Below, piece after piece: positions 1 through 7,908 of a stretch of DNA of 23,093 bases; the stretch's first letter is position 1, and each line of letters starts with the position of its first letter. The notes below the pieces were generated by a model, which did no database searches, was not told the origin of the DNA, and was given only the letters and a program-made list of their open reading frames with translations. Location of the stretch: positions 1-23,093 of the forward strand of contig JAFDHB010000044.1 of NCBI GenBank assembly GCA_019308985.1, read 5' to 3'. This DNA comes from Deltaproteobacteria bacterium. Its GTDB lineage: Bacteria; Desulfobacterota; DSM-4660; Desulfatiglandales; HGW-15. The position numbers and the translations under genes were made by a program.

Positions 1-133
1 ATCTCGTGCGGTGAGGCGTACTTAGCTTAGCGTACGCCGCAATCATAACGAGATGAAGGACAACGCAGTCCTTCGACGTTGCTCAGGAGCGTGACCCTGT
101 CGAGGCGAAATTGAACTTTTTACTTTGCCATCA
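1..133. repeat. Short palindromic repetitive element, copy 1 (cut by the window edge)
   Basis: Bases 1-54 form a long imperfect hairpin. The arm at 1-21 pairs with 32-54 around a loop holding a duplicated TTAGC. The segment at 111-133 (a CTTTTTAC run ending GCCATCA) matches the right end of the second copy near 6526 in the same orientation. The left end lies outside the window. Relative to copy 2, this copy carries roughly 35-40 extra bases between the hairpin and the right end. The two copies are directly comparable by eye. The family name is not known to me. The look (central hairpin, inverted ends, no coding capacity) is that of a MITE- or REP-like element. Confidence 0.7.
70..105. repeat. 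REP-like palindrome nested inside repeat copy 1
   Basis: CCTTCGAC at 70-77 and CCTGTCGAGG around 96-105 form an imperfect inverted repeat around CTCAGG. It resembles the widespread REP type with TTCGAC and CTCAGG blocks. It occupies exactly the part of copy 1 that is absent from copy 2, so it looks like a later insertion. The element type is inferred from resemblance only. Confidence 0.4.
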
Positions 134-188
134 GGTATAATTTAATAAAATCGGGTTCTTATGGGATGCAGCGGCCCACAAAAAATTC

Positions 189-217
189 TTGACAACCATG
201 GAGTGGTAAATTATTGT
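189..217 (+). promoter_or_regulatory. Candidate sigma-70 promoter upstream of acsD
   Basis: TTGACA (189-194) and TATTGT (212-217) are separated by 17 bp, close to the consensus. Transcription would begin near 223-225 and give a leader of about 140 nt before acsD. A terminator-like hairpin begins exactly at the predicted start, so the promoter may feed a tightly controlled leader, or may not be the main acsD promoter. Confidence 0.5.
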
Positions 218-222
218 TACGA

Positions 223-249
223 TTCCTCTGTGAGAGAGGAAATTTTTTT
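223..249 (+). terminator. Hairpin plus T-run in the acsD leader
   Basis: TTCCTCT (223-229) pairs perfectly with AGAGGAA (235-241) across a 5-nt loop and is followed by seven T residues (243-249). It fits an intrinsic terminator of modest stability. It could end transcription from an upstream gene or act in the acsD leader. Confidence 0.5.
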
Positions 250-257
250 ATATCGTT

Positions 258-287
258 TTGTTATATTTTTCACAAATAGTGTTTAAT
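258..287 (+). promoter_or_regulatory. Second candidate promoter for acsD
   Basis: TTGTTA (258-263) is followed after 18 bp by TTTAAT (282-287), in AT-rich DNA downstream of the hairpin at 223-249. A transcript from here would escape that hairpin and have a leader of about 70 nt. The match is weaker than the site at 189-217, but its position is more convenient. Confidence 0.35.
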
Positions 288-363
288 AGTACAAAAAATT
301 ACTTGATTAGGTTCTAAGACCCTGTAAACCTTTCCAATAACCCCTAGTGAAGGAGGGAGGAAA

Positions 364-1935
364 TTGGCCTTTGAAATTCCCAAACAGCTTTATTCAGGCA
401 AAATAGTAGAGACGGTTCTGGGTGCAGGTGCTGGTGCCGTGAAGATCGGCGGTGAAGACTGCTTCCCATTCCACCTGTTCGAGGGCACTATGCCGAACAG
501 GCCTAAGATCGCCATGGAGATTTGGGATTATGACCCTTCCGTGGAATGGCCTGAGGCAGCCTTAGAACCGTTCAAGGACGTGGTTTCCTCGCCCGTGGAC
601 TGGGCCAAGAAGTGTGTTGAGGACTACGGGGCGGACATAATCGTGGTTCAGCTGAAGAGCACCGACCCCAATGGCATGGACAGGGGGCCCGAGGAGGCTG
701 CAGAGGTGGTCCAAAAGGTGCTAAATGCGGTAAATGTACCCGTCGTGGCGTGGGGCACGGCCAATAACCAGAAAGATGAAGAGGTTCTTAAGCGCATATC
801 AGAGGTATGCCAGGGCAAAAACGTGGCCTTGGCGCCGGTAGAGGAAGCCAACCACAAAGGAGTGGGGGCGAGCGCCCTCGGCTACGGCCACATAGTTGTG
901 GCCTCGTCTCCCATAGATGTCAATTTGGCAAAGCAGCTAAATATTCTCTTGGGGAATCTGGGGGTAAGCAGAGAAAAGATAATAATTGATCCCACGACGG
1001 GAGGTCTTGGTTATGGGTTGGAGTACTCTTATTCCGTCATCGAACGGATAAGGATGGCCGCCCTCACTCAAGAGGATGACAAGTTGCAGATGCCCATAAT
1101 GTCAAACATCGGCAATGAGATATGGAAGTGCAAAGAGGCTGCCCTGCCGATAGAGGAGGCACCCACTCTTGGAGATCCTGAAAGACGAGCTATTCTTATG
1201 GAGACTGTTGCAGCGGTCTGCTATCTGTTCGCCGGTTCAGACGTGGTCATCCTACGGCACCCGGAAAGTGTAAGGATGATAAGGTCTTTCATCGATCTGA
1301 TCTGTGACGCTGGAATGGCGACCGAGCTCGAGGGTATAGCAAAGCGCTTAGAGGTAAAAGAGGCGGATCTAGTCGCTATTTCACCTGAACCCGTGCTGGA
1401 GATTCCGACCGAGAAAGAGGCTGAGGAGGCTAGAGCCAAGCCCAAGAAGGAAAAGAAGGCACCACCCAAGGCAAAGAAGGTGGAAAAGGCCAAGCCCGCT
1501 CCCAAAAGAGAAGAAAAAGTCCTTGAAATCAAGAAGGAAGAGAAGGTAGTGGCGGCAACGGAGAGGGGGCTTGATGTCAAGGCTGAGGAGGCTAAAGCCA
1601 AGGCCGAAGAGGAGGCTAAGGCGCGAGTGGAGGCTGAAGCAAAGGCAAAGGCCGAAGCAGAGGCCAGGGCCAAGGCAGAGGCTGAGGCCAAAGCGAGAGC
1701 CGAGGCAGAAGCGAAAGCAAGAGCAGAGGCGGAGGAGAGGGTCAAGGCCAAAGAGAAGGAGAGGGAAGAACTCCAGGCCTTGAGATTAAAGAGGGCTCAG
1801 GACAGGGAAAAGCTGGAAGCAGAGCGAAGGGCTCAGGACAGGGAACGGGAGAAAAAGACACCTGCTGCTCAGCAATTGAGCCTGGTGGACAAATTGATAA
1901 GAAATCTAGACCGCATTCACAGGCGGTCTTCATAA
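364..1935 (+). CDS. acsD: Corrinoid iron-sulfur protein small subunit (CODH/ACS delta) with long helical C-terminal extension
   Basis: The product is the small subunit of the corrinoid iron-sulfur protein, which with AcsC carries the methyl group from methyl-tetrahydrofolate to acetyl-CoA synthase in the cytoplasmic Wood-Ljungdahl pathway. Residues 1 to about 335 form the CdhD/AcsD TIM-barrel type domain (N-terminal MAFEIPKQLYSGKI, VAWGTANNQKDEE, DPTTGGLGYGLEYSYSVIERI). Known AcsD proteins are roughly 310-325 residues. This one has 523, because of a Lys/Ala/Glu/Arg-rich tail from about residue 345 that ends in an amphipathic segment (LVDKLIRNLDRIHRR). The start is TTG: AGGAGG at 351-356 lies 7 nt upstream, and the next in-frame ATG would remove conserved sequence. 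It is the first gene of the cluster, 43 nt before cooS. The core assignment is secure; the role of the tail is unknown. Confidence 0.93.
   Translation: MAFEIPKQLYSGKIVETVLGAGAGAVKIGGEDCFPFHLFEGTMPNRPKIAMEIWDYDPSVEWPEAALEPFKDVVSSPVDWAKKCVEDYGADIIVVQLKSTDPNGMDRGPEEAAEVVQKVLNAVNVPVVAWGTANNQKDEEVLKRISEVCQGKNVALAPVEEANHKGVGASALGYGHIVVASSPIDVNLAKQLNILLGNLGVSREKIIIDPTTGGLGYGLEYSYSVIERIRMAALTQEDDKLQMPIMSNIGNEIWKCKEAALPIEEAPTLGDPERRAILMETVAAVCYLFAGSDVVILRHPESVRMIRSFIDLICDAGMATELEGIAKRLEVKEADLVAISPEPVLEIPTEKEAEEARAKPKKEKKAPPKAKKVEKAKPAPKREEKVLEIKKEEKVVAATERGLDVKAEEAKAKAEEEAKARVEAEAKAKAEAEARAKAEAEAKARAEAEAKARAEAEERVKAKEKEREELQALRLKRAQDREKLEAERRAQDREREKKTPAAQQLSLVDKLIRNLDRIHRRSS
1576..1770 (+). repeat. 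Degenerate tandem repeat coding for EAKAKAEA-type helix
   Basis: This part of acsD is built from variations of GAGGC(T/C)-AAAGC(G/C) units and encodes about 63 residues of alternating Ala, Lys/Arg and Glu (near residues 406-468). Such sequence is expected to form a charged single alpha-helix or coiled coil. Codons vary among units, so the repeat is old or maintained at protein level rather than freshly expanded. Confidence 0.75.
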
Positions 1936-1978
1936 TAGAGTTTTTAGGACCAACAAAAAGAAGAGGAGGAAAGCCAGG

Positions 1979-4024
1979 ATGTCTGCCGAACATAAGAAAG
2001 CTGGCGTTGAGCCTGCAAAGAAAGCCAAGAAGACGCCCGATCCAAGGGAGGTCACCATAGATCCTGCGACGGAGATGATGATAAGGAGGTCCAGGGAGCT
2101 CGAGGTGGAGACCATCTTTGATCGGGCCCAAACCATGAAGGCCTGTAACATAGGGATTCAGGGGACTTGTTGCAAGAACTGTGCACAGGGCCCCTGCAGG
2201 CTGCCATTGCCTAAAGGCGGGATAGAAGGAGAAGATACTCGTAAGGGCCTGTGCGGTGCAACAGCAGAGACTATCGCCTCAAGAAATTTTGCAAGGATGG
2301 TGGCAGCGGGCGCAGCAGCCCATTCGGACCACGGCAGGGGTGTAGCGGAGACCTTTCTGGCGGCAGCAAGGAAGGAGACCAAGGACTATAGCATAAAGGA
2401 TACCAAGAAGCTCCTTGAAATAGCGACGGACTATGGTGTGGATACAACAGTCGAGGGAGAAAACGGCGAGATCTTGGATAGAGACATAGATGAGATAGCC
2501 CTGGAACTGGGCGAGAGGGCCCTGGCCCAGTGGGGACAGCAGGAGGGAGAGGTGTGTACTGTCAAGCGAGCACCTGGGCCCCGCTATGAGCTCTGGAAAA
2601 AGCTGGGTGTGATCCCGAGGGGCATAGACAGGGAAATTGTCGAGATTATGCACAGGACCCATATGGGTGTGGATCAGGATTATGAAAACATGGTGGAGCA
2701 GTGCACCAGGGCCGCTCTGGCGGACGGGTGGGGAGGCTCAATGATAGCCACTGACCTGCAAGACGTGCTGTTCGGGTGTCCTTACCCTTTGAAGAGTTCC
2801 GCCAATCTGGGGGTACTAAGGGAAGACCATGTGAACATTATCATTCACGGCCACGAGCCCCTGCTGAGCGAGATGATCGTCCAGGCAGCCGAGCTTCCGG
2901 AGATGATCGAATTCGCGAAAGAGAAGGGAGCCAAGGGGATTCAGCTTGGGGGTATCTGTTGCACGGCCAATGAGATTTTGATGAGACACGGTGTGCCCCT
3001 CGCCGGAAATTACCTCCAGCAGGAATTGGCAATAGTTACCGGTGCCGTGGACGCAATGGTGGTTGATGTGCAGTGCATAATGGAGAACGTCGCAAACGTC
3101 GCCAAGTGCTTTCACACCAAGATCATTACCACCAATCCCAGGGCCAAGATTGCCTCCGGAGATGTCCTGCACATTGAGTTTGACGAGCATACCGCCTTCG
3201 AAGACGCGAAGAGGATCGTAAGGACGGCCATAGAGAACTTCCCAAACAGGGAAAAGGAAGTGATGATACCCGATAAGTCCTCTGATCTCGTGGCGGGTTT
3301 CAGTTATGAAGCCATTAACTACCACCTGGGCGGCACCTTCAGAGGGTCTTACACTCCTCTCAACGACAACATAATGAATGGGCGAATCAGGGGTATTGCA
3401 GGTGTCGTAGGATGCAATAACGCCAGAACCACTCACGACAACGGGCATATAACGGTGGTCAAGGAGCTTATTAAGCACGATGTAATAGTCTTGACCACGG
3501 GATGCAACGCCATCACATGCGCCAAGGCGGGGCTCCTGACCCCCGAGTCTGCCAAAGTATTCTGCGGATCGGGCTTAGCAGAGGTATGCGAAACAGTGGG
3601 CATTCCTCCGGTCCTTCACATGGGTTCTTGTGTCGACAACAGTAGGATCCTCATGGCAGCGACCGAAGTGGTAAAGGCAGGGGGACTGGGAAACGACATC
3701 AGTGACTTGCCCGTGGCGGGTTCCGCGCCCGAGTGGATGAGTGAAAAGGCGATAAGTATAGGACACTACTTTGTAGCCTCAGGGGTATACACTGTATTCG
3801 GCGTTCACCTGCCCGTGAGCGGAGCCCCCGTATTTCAGGACTACCTGTTCAAGAGGCTGGAAGGCATATACGGGGGTATGTGGGACATGGAGCCGGATCC
3901 CATCGAGCACGCCCGCAAGATGATCGCCCACATCGACGAGAAGAGAAAGGCGCTGGGTATCGACAAGGCCCGGGAAAGGGTCCTTATGGATATGGCCGCC
4001 AGGCAGAAGCTTGAGGCGGCATAG
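1979..4024 (+). CDS. cooS/acsA: Ni-Fe carbon monoxide dehydrogenase catalytic subunit (CODH/ACS beta)
   Basis: This is the nickel-iron CO dehydrogenase, interconverting CO2 and CO with ferredoxin-level electrons; in the complex with AcsB it supplies CO for acetyl-CoA. It has 681 residues, as expected (about 640-675 in known enzymes). The N-terminal region shows the B/D-cluster cysteines (GTCCKNCAQGPC followed by GLCGA). C-cluster ligands are all recognisable in order: HGHEP (near residue 290), GGICCTAN (Cys327/328), VDVQCIMEN, VVGCNNART, TGCNAITCAKAG and MGSCVDNSR. The ATG is preceded by AGGAGG with 9-nt spacing. It sits between acsD and acsB, which marks it as the ACS-associated type rather than a stand-alone CooS. 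No nickel chaperone gene (cooC) accompanies it here. Confidence 0.96.
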   Translation: MSAEHKKAGVEPAKKAKKTPDPREVTIDPATEMMIRRSRELEVETIFDRAQTMKACNIGIQGTCCKNCAQGPCRLPLPKGGIEGEDTRKGLCGATAETIASRNFARMVAAGAAAHSDHGRGVAETFLAAARKETKDYSIKDTKKLLEIATDYGVDTTVEGENGEILDRDIDEIALELGERALAQWGQQEGEVCTVKRAPGPRYELWKKLGVIPRGIDREIVEIMHRTHMGVDQDYENMVEQCTRAALADGWGGSMIATDLQDVLFGCPYPLKSSANLGVLREDHVNIIIHGHEPLLSEMIVQAAELPEMIEFAKEKGAKGIQLGGICCTANEILMRHGVPLAGNYLQQELAIVTGAVDAMVVDVQCIMENVANVAKCFHTKIITTNPRAKIASGDVLHIEFDEHTAFEDAKRIVRTAIENFPNREKEVMIPDKSSDLVAGFSYEAINYHLGGTFRGSYTPLNDNIMNGRIRGIAGVVGCNNARTTHDNGHITVVKELIKHDVIVLTTGCNAITCAKAGLLTPESAKVFCGSGLAEVCETVGIPPVLHMGSCVDNSRILMAATEVVKAGGLGNDISDLPVAGSAPEWMSEKAISIGHYFVASGVYTVFGVHLPVSGAPVFQDYLFKRLEGIYGGMWDMEPDPIEHARKMIAHIDEKRKALGIDKARERVLMDMAARQKLEAA

Positions 4025-4070
4025 GTAGAAAAATCAACAAAACGCCTCTTAAGAAGGGAGGAAGAAAGGT

Positions 4071-6287
4071 ATGTCAAAGTTAGTAGCATTCGCGGCTATT
4101 CAGGGAGCCTACAACATCGTTTCCAAGGCCGAAGGTAAATATAAGAGGGCATTGGAGACCTATGGGGGGAGCCAAAAGCTGGAGTTTCCCAATACTGCGT
4201 ACTATTTGCCCATAATCTATTCGCTGACAGGAATCAAGGTTACGGACCTGGATTCCGCCAGAAAACCCTTGGAGTTTGCTCGCAAGCTCCTACCGCCCCA
4301 CATCAAGAAGGACTGTCACCTACCCTATCTGGGACCGCTTTTGGATGCCGGGATGGCCGCCCTGTTTGCCGAAGAGATAGTGGAGGCCATAAGATATGTG
4401 GAGGACCCGGACTTTTACCAGCCCGAAGTGGAAGACCCAGACATTGAAAACGGGAAGATATGGCTTGGAGCGGCCGATGACAAGATAATGAGAAAGAGGG
4501 GGGTCGAGTTTGTCGACGGCACTGCTCCCGGCTTCGCGGCAGTGGTCGGTGCAGCCCCAGACCCCGAGACGGCAAAGAAGATCGCAGAAGAGTACCAGAT
4601 CAAGACCATATACGTTTTCATGGCAGCCAATCAGAACGGGACCACCTTCGCCGAACAGCTCATAGAGGCGGGGGTGCAGATCGGGTGGAATACCAGGCTT
4701 GTACCCTTTGGCCCCGACATATCGGCGGCTGTATTCGCCCTTGGCTTTGCAAACAGGGCCGGAATGGCATTCGGAGGCATCCAGCCCGGTGACTACAAGC
4801 GCCAACTGAAGTATCAAAAGGACAGAATCTTCGCCTTTGTCAACGCCTTGGGTGAAGTCAATGCGGAGTGGGCCGCCAACGCGGCCGGCGCCATCAACTG
4901 GGGCTTTCCTACTATTGCTGACACGGATATTCCGGAAGTGTTGCCGACGGGCGTCTGCACCTATGAGCATGTGGTCGCCAATGTGCCCCACGACGAGATC
5001 GCGCAAAGATCCATAGAGGTGAGAGGGCTCAAAGTCACCGTTACCCAGGTAGACATACCCTTGGCCTATGGACCTGCCTTCGAAGGCGAGAGAGTAAGGA
5101 AGGATGATCTCTATCTGGAGATGGGCGGGGGCAAGACACAGTGCACCGAACTGTGCAAAATGGCGGAGATGAACGAGATAGAAGACGGCAAGGTGGAAGT
5201 AATCGGCCCGGACGTAAAGGACGTCAAAAAGGGAGACAAGCTGCCCCTGGGAATATACGTCCAGGTGGCGGGGAGAAAAATGCAGGTGGACTTTGAACCT
5301 ATCCTCGAGAGGCAGATCCACCATCTGATCAACTATGCACAGGGGATAATGCACATAGGGCAGAGGGACATCGCATGGATAAGGGTGAGCAACCAGGCCA
5401 TAGAAAAGGGATTTTCTCTCAAGGACATAGGTGTGATTATTCATGCGAAGTTCCACCAGGATTTCGGCAGTATCCTGGATAAGGTGCAGGTGTCCTTGTA
5501 TACGAACCAGGAAGACGTGAACAAGTTGACCAAGAGGGCACGGGGGGAATACAAACTAAGGGACGACCGGGTTGAAAAGATGACGGACGAGAGCGTGGAG
5601 ATCTATTACTCCTGCACCCTGTGCCAGTCCTTTGCACCGAGTCACGTGTGCGTCATAAGTCCGGAGAGAACCGGCCTCTGCGGTGCCTACAACTGGATGG
5701 ACTGCAAGGCTTCCTATGAGATCAACCCCACGGGACCAAACCAACCCGTTGAAAAGGGCGAGTGCATTGATCCCGTCTTGGGTCAGTGGAAGGGGGTAAA
5801 TGAGTTCGTGTACAAGGCTTCCCGCCAGGCCATAGATCATTATAACTTCTACAGCCTGGTCCATGATCCAATGACGACCTGTGGTTGCTGCGAGTGTATC
5901 GCGGCTGTCCTGCCCAAATGCAACGGCGTAATGACGGTCCACAGGGATTACACGGGAGAAACCCCTTGCGGGATGAAGTTTACCACCCTGGCTGGAGTGA
6001 TAGGTGGTGGACAATCATCTCCAGGGTTCGTGGGACATTCCAAGTACAACATAACTCAAAGGAAATTCATTGTGGGTGATGGGGGTCTCCTTCGCATGGT
6101 CTGGATGCCCAAGTCCTTGAAGGAAGAGATCAAGGACCGGTTTGTGAAGAGAAGCGAGGAGCTGGGTGTGCCTGATCTTATCGACAAGATAGCTGATGAG
6201 ACGGTCGGCATCACGGAGGACGAAATACTCCCGTTCCTGCAGGAAAAAGGCCATCCTGCCCTTAAGATGGATCCCATAGTGGGCTAA
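4071..6287 (+). CDS. acsB: Acetyl-CoA synthase catalytic subunit (CODH/ACS alpha)
   Basis: Acetyl-CoA synthase condenses CO from CooS, the methyl group from the corrinoid protein and CoA at the Ni-Ni-[4Fe4S] A-cluster. The protein has 738 residues, near the 729 of the Moorella enzyme, with N-terminal CODH-contact domain, central domain and A-cluster domain all present. A-cluster cysteines are Cys515, Cys518, Cys527 and Cys537 (spacing 3-9-10 as in Moorella), and the distal-nickel Cys-Gly-Cys motif is residues 604-606 (TTCGCCEC). All catalytic ligands are intact. A strong ribosome site (GGGAGGAAG) precedes the ATG, 46 nt after cooS. Bacterial length and the N-terminal domain distinguish it from archaeal CdhC. 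Confidence 0.97.
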   Translation: MSKLVAFAAIQGAYNIVSKAEGKYKRALETYGGSQKLEFPNTAYYLPIIYSLTGIKVTDLDSARKPLEFARKLLPPHIKKDCHLPYLGPLLDAGMAALFAEEIVEAIRYVEDPDFYQPEVEDPDIENGKIWLGAADDKIMRKRGVEFVDGTAPGFAAVVGAAPDPETAKKIAEEYQIKTIYVFMAANQNGTTFAEQLIEAGVQIGWNTRLVPFGPDISAAVFALGFANRAGMAFGGIQPGDYKRQLKYQKDRIFAFVNALGEVNAEWAANAAGAINWGFPTIADTDIPEVLPTGVCTYEHVVANVPHDEIAQRSIEVRGLKVTVTQVDIPLAYGPAFEGERVRKDDLYLEMGGGKTQCTELCKMAEMNEIEDGKVEVIGPDVKDVKKGDKLPLGIYVQVAGRKMQVDFEPILERQIHHLINYAQGIMHIGQRDIAWIRVSNQAIEKGFSLKDIGVIIHAKFHQDFGSILDKVQVSLYTNQEDVNKLTKRARGEYKLRDDRVEKMTDESVEIYYSCTLCQSFAPSHVCVISPERTGLCGAYNWMDCKASYEINPTGPNQPVEKGECIDPVLGQWKGVNEFVYKASRQAIDHYNFYSLVHDPMTTCGCCECIAAVLPKCNGVMTVHRDYTGETPCGMKFTTLAGVIGGGQSSPGFVGHSKYNITQRKFIVGDGGLLRMVWMPKSLKEEIKDRFVKRSEELGVPDLIDKIADETVGITEDEILPFLQEKGHPALKMDPIVG

Positions 6288-6311
6288 TAATGAATTCAGG
6301 CTTAGGAGATA

Positions 6312-6335
6312 GCTGAGCTCTACAGCAGGTTTTTT
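6312..6335 (+). terminator. Weak terminator-like hairpin after acsB
   Basis: GCTG (6312-6315) and CAGC (6323-6326) form a 4-bp stem followed by AGG and six T residues (6330-6335). The stem is short, so it would terminate poorly. It could reduce read-through into acsC-acsE. Confidence 0.25.
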
Positions 6336-6378
6336 GGATCTTGAGATTTTTCTTGAACCGATAAGACAAGTTTAGCGA

Positions 6379-6526
6379 ACTCGTGAAAAGTCAAAATTGA
6401 AATGGCAAAGTAAAAAGCTCCAAGATCAAGGCGCGCGAATCTCGTGTGATGAGGCGTACCGAGCGTACGCCGCAATCACAACGAGGTGAAGCGCAACGCA
6501 GGAATTGGACTTTTTACGAAGCCATC
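6379..6526. repeat. Short palindromic repetitive element, copy 2, between acsB and acsC
   Basis: The ends are imperfect inverted repeats: ATGGCAAAGTAAAAAGCTC (6402-6420) against GACTTTTTACGAAGCCAT (6508-6525). The centre is a long hairpin at 6431-6485 whose inner stem GGCGTAC/GTACGCC is perfect. The hairpin and right end match the element at 1-133 in the same orientation. It fills most of the 256-bp acsB-acsC gap and ends about 7 nt before the acsC ribosome site. No reading frame of note lies inside it. It is probably a non-autonomous repeat of the genome; the family is not named here. Confidence 0.75.
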
Positions 6527-6543
6527 AAGGTTAGGAGAGCATC

Positions 6544-7890
6544 ATGGGACTGACAGGTATTCAGATTTTTAAGTTGCTGCCAAAGACTAACTGTGGAGAG
6601 TGTGGTGTGCCTACCTGCCTGGCCTTTGCAATGAACCTGGCATCAGGCAAAGCCGAGCTGGATTCCTGCCCTTACGTATCAGATGAGGCAAGGGAGGCGT
6701 TGGCCGAGGCCTCCGCCCCCCCGATCAGGCAGGTGAGCATAGGCGCCGGAGTGAGGGCCCTCAAGGTAGGAGGGGAGACCGTTATGTTCCGGCACGAGAA
6801 GACCTTTTATAACCCCACAGGGCTGGCTGCCCTTGTAAGTTCGGATATGGACCCCGAAGAACTGGACGTGAAGTTAAAGACTTGGAACGCACTCCAGTAT
6901 GAGAGGGTGGGTCTGAATCTGAGACCGGAACTGGCGGCCTTGAAAGACGTTAACGGCAATGGAAATGCGTTCGCGGCGGCGGCAAAAAAGATCGCTGCTG
7001 AAAGCGAGTTTTCTCTTATACTTATGACGGATAACCCGGATACCATGAAGAAGGGTGTTGAAGCCTGCTCATTCAAGAGGCCGCTCCTGTATGCGGCGAC
7101 AAGCGACAATGTGGATGCCATGGGGGCGCTTGCAAAGGAGACAGGCCTTCCTCTTGCAGTGAAGGGAAGAGACATTGAAGACCTTATTTCGCTGAGTGAC
7201 AAACTGACGGGTATGGGTCTCAAGGATCTGGTCCTTGATTCAGGCGCGAGGGAATTGAAACAGGTTTTTCAGGACCAGGTCCTTATCCGACGGGCGCCCC
7301 TCAAGGCGGGGAACCGTTCTCTGGGCTTTCCTACCATAACCTTCCCCTGTGAGATGGCGAGCAACCTGGATGTAGAGACTATGATTTCAGCCATGCTCAT
7401 AGCGAAATATGGAGGAATCGTGGTCCTATCGGATTTCAAGGGTGACAGCCTTTTCCCTCTGCTCTTGGAGAGACTGAACATATATACCGACCCGCAGCGG
7501 CCTATGACGGTCACGCAAGGGATCTACGACATTGGGGGCCCTGACGAGAATTCGCCTGTCCTCGTCACCACAAACTTTTCCCTCACCTATTTTATCGTGA
7601 GCGGCGAGATCGAAAGCAGCAAGGTCCCAAGCTGGCTCCTGATCGTTGATACCGAGGGACTGTCGGTAATGACGGCCTGGGCGGCGGGAAAATTTACGGG
7701 AGATATAGTAGGAGCCTTTGTGAGAAAGAGCGGCATAGAGGAAAAGATCGCCCACAAGAAGGTTATAATCCCTGGTTATGCGGCATCAATAAGCGGAGAG
7801 ATGGAAGAGGAACTGCCGGGCTGGGAGGTCATCATCGGCCCAAGGGATGCGTCCCTTATCCCCAAGTTCCTGAAAGAAATAGTAAAATAA
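6544..7890 (+). CDS. acsC: Corrinoid iron-sulfur protein large subunit (CODH/ACS gamma)
   Basis: AcsC binds the B12 cofactor and a low-potential [4Fe-4S] cluster and shuttles methyl groups from AcsE to AcsB as a heterodimer with AcsD. The N-terminal cluster motif has Cys17, Cys20, Cys25 and Cys42, the same numbering as in the Moorella protein (context KTNCGECGVPTCLAFAM). A TIM-barrel domain follows (LILMTDNPD, PLLYAATSDN). The C-terminal corrinoid-binding part ends with GWEVIIGPRDASLIPKFL. Length 448 is normal. The ribosome site AGGAGAG at 6533-6539 lies just downstream of the repeat element. acsE follows after 18 nt, so the two are co-transcribed. Whether acsB and acsC share a transcript across the repeat cannot be told. 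Confidence 0.95.
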   Translation: MGLTGIQIFKLLPKTNCGECGVPTCLAFAMNLASGKAELDSCPYVSDEAREALAEASAPPIRQVSIGAGVRALKVGGETVMFRHEKTFYNPTGLAALVSSDMDPEELDVKLKTWNALQYERVGLNLRPELAALKDVNGNGNAFAAAAKKIAAESEFSLILMTDNPDTMKKGVEACSFKRPLLYAATSDNVDAMGALAKETGLPLAVKGRDIEDLISLSDKLTGMGLKDLVLDSGARELKQVFQDQVLIRRAPLKAGNRSLGFPTITFPCEMASNLDVETMISAMLIAKYGGIVVLSDFKGDSLFPLLLERLNIYTDPQRPMTVTQGIYDIGGPDENSPVLVTTNFSLTYFIVSGEIESSKVPSWLLIVDTEGLSVMTAWAAGKFTGDIVGAFVRKSGIEEKIAHKKVIIPGYAASISGEMEEELPGWEVIIGPRDASLIPKFLKEIVK

Positions 7891-7908
7891 CAAGAGGGGA
7901 GAGCGCCT

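Noticed and set aside
1..133. CRISPR array or attachment site at the left edge
   Set aside because: Only one unit is present and it matches a single distant copy; there is no regular spacer pattern or integrase gene.
1221..1751. Minus-strand open frame of 176 codons rich in Ala, Ser and Leu
   Set aside because: It is the mirror of the Ala/Lys/Glu repeat of acsD on the other strand; no ribosome site and no family resemblance.
4320..5456. Long minus-strand open frame (378 codons) inside acsB
   Set aside because: acsB on the plus strand is an unmistakable full-length enzyme; the antisense frame is a by-product of its codon bias.
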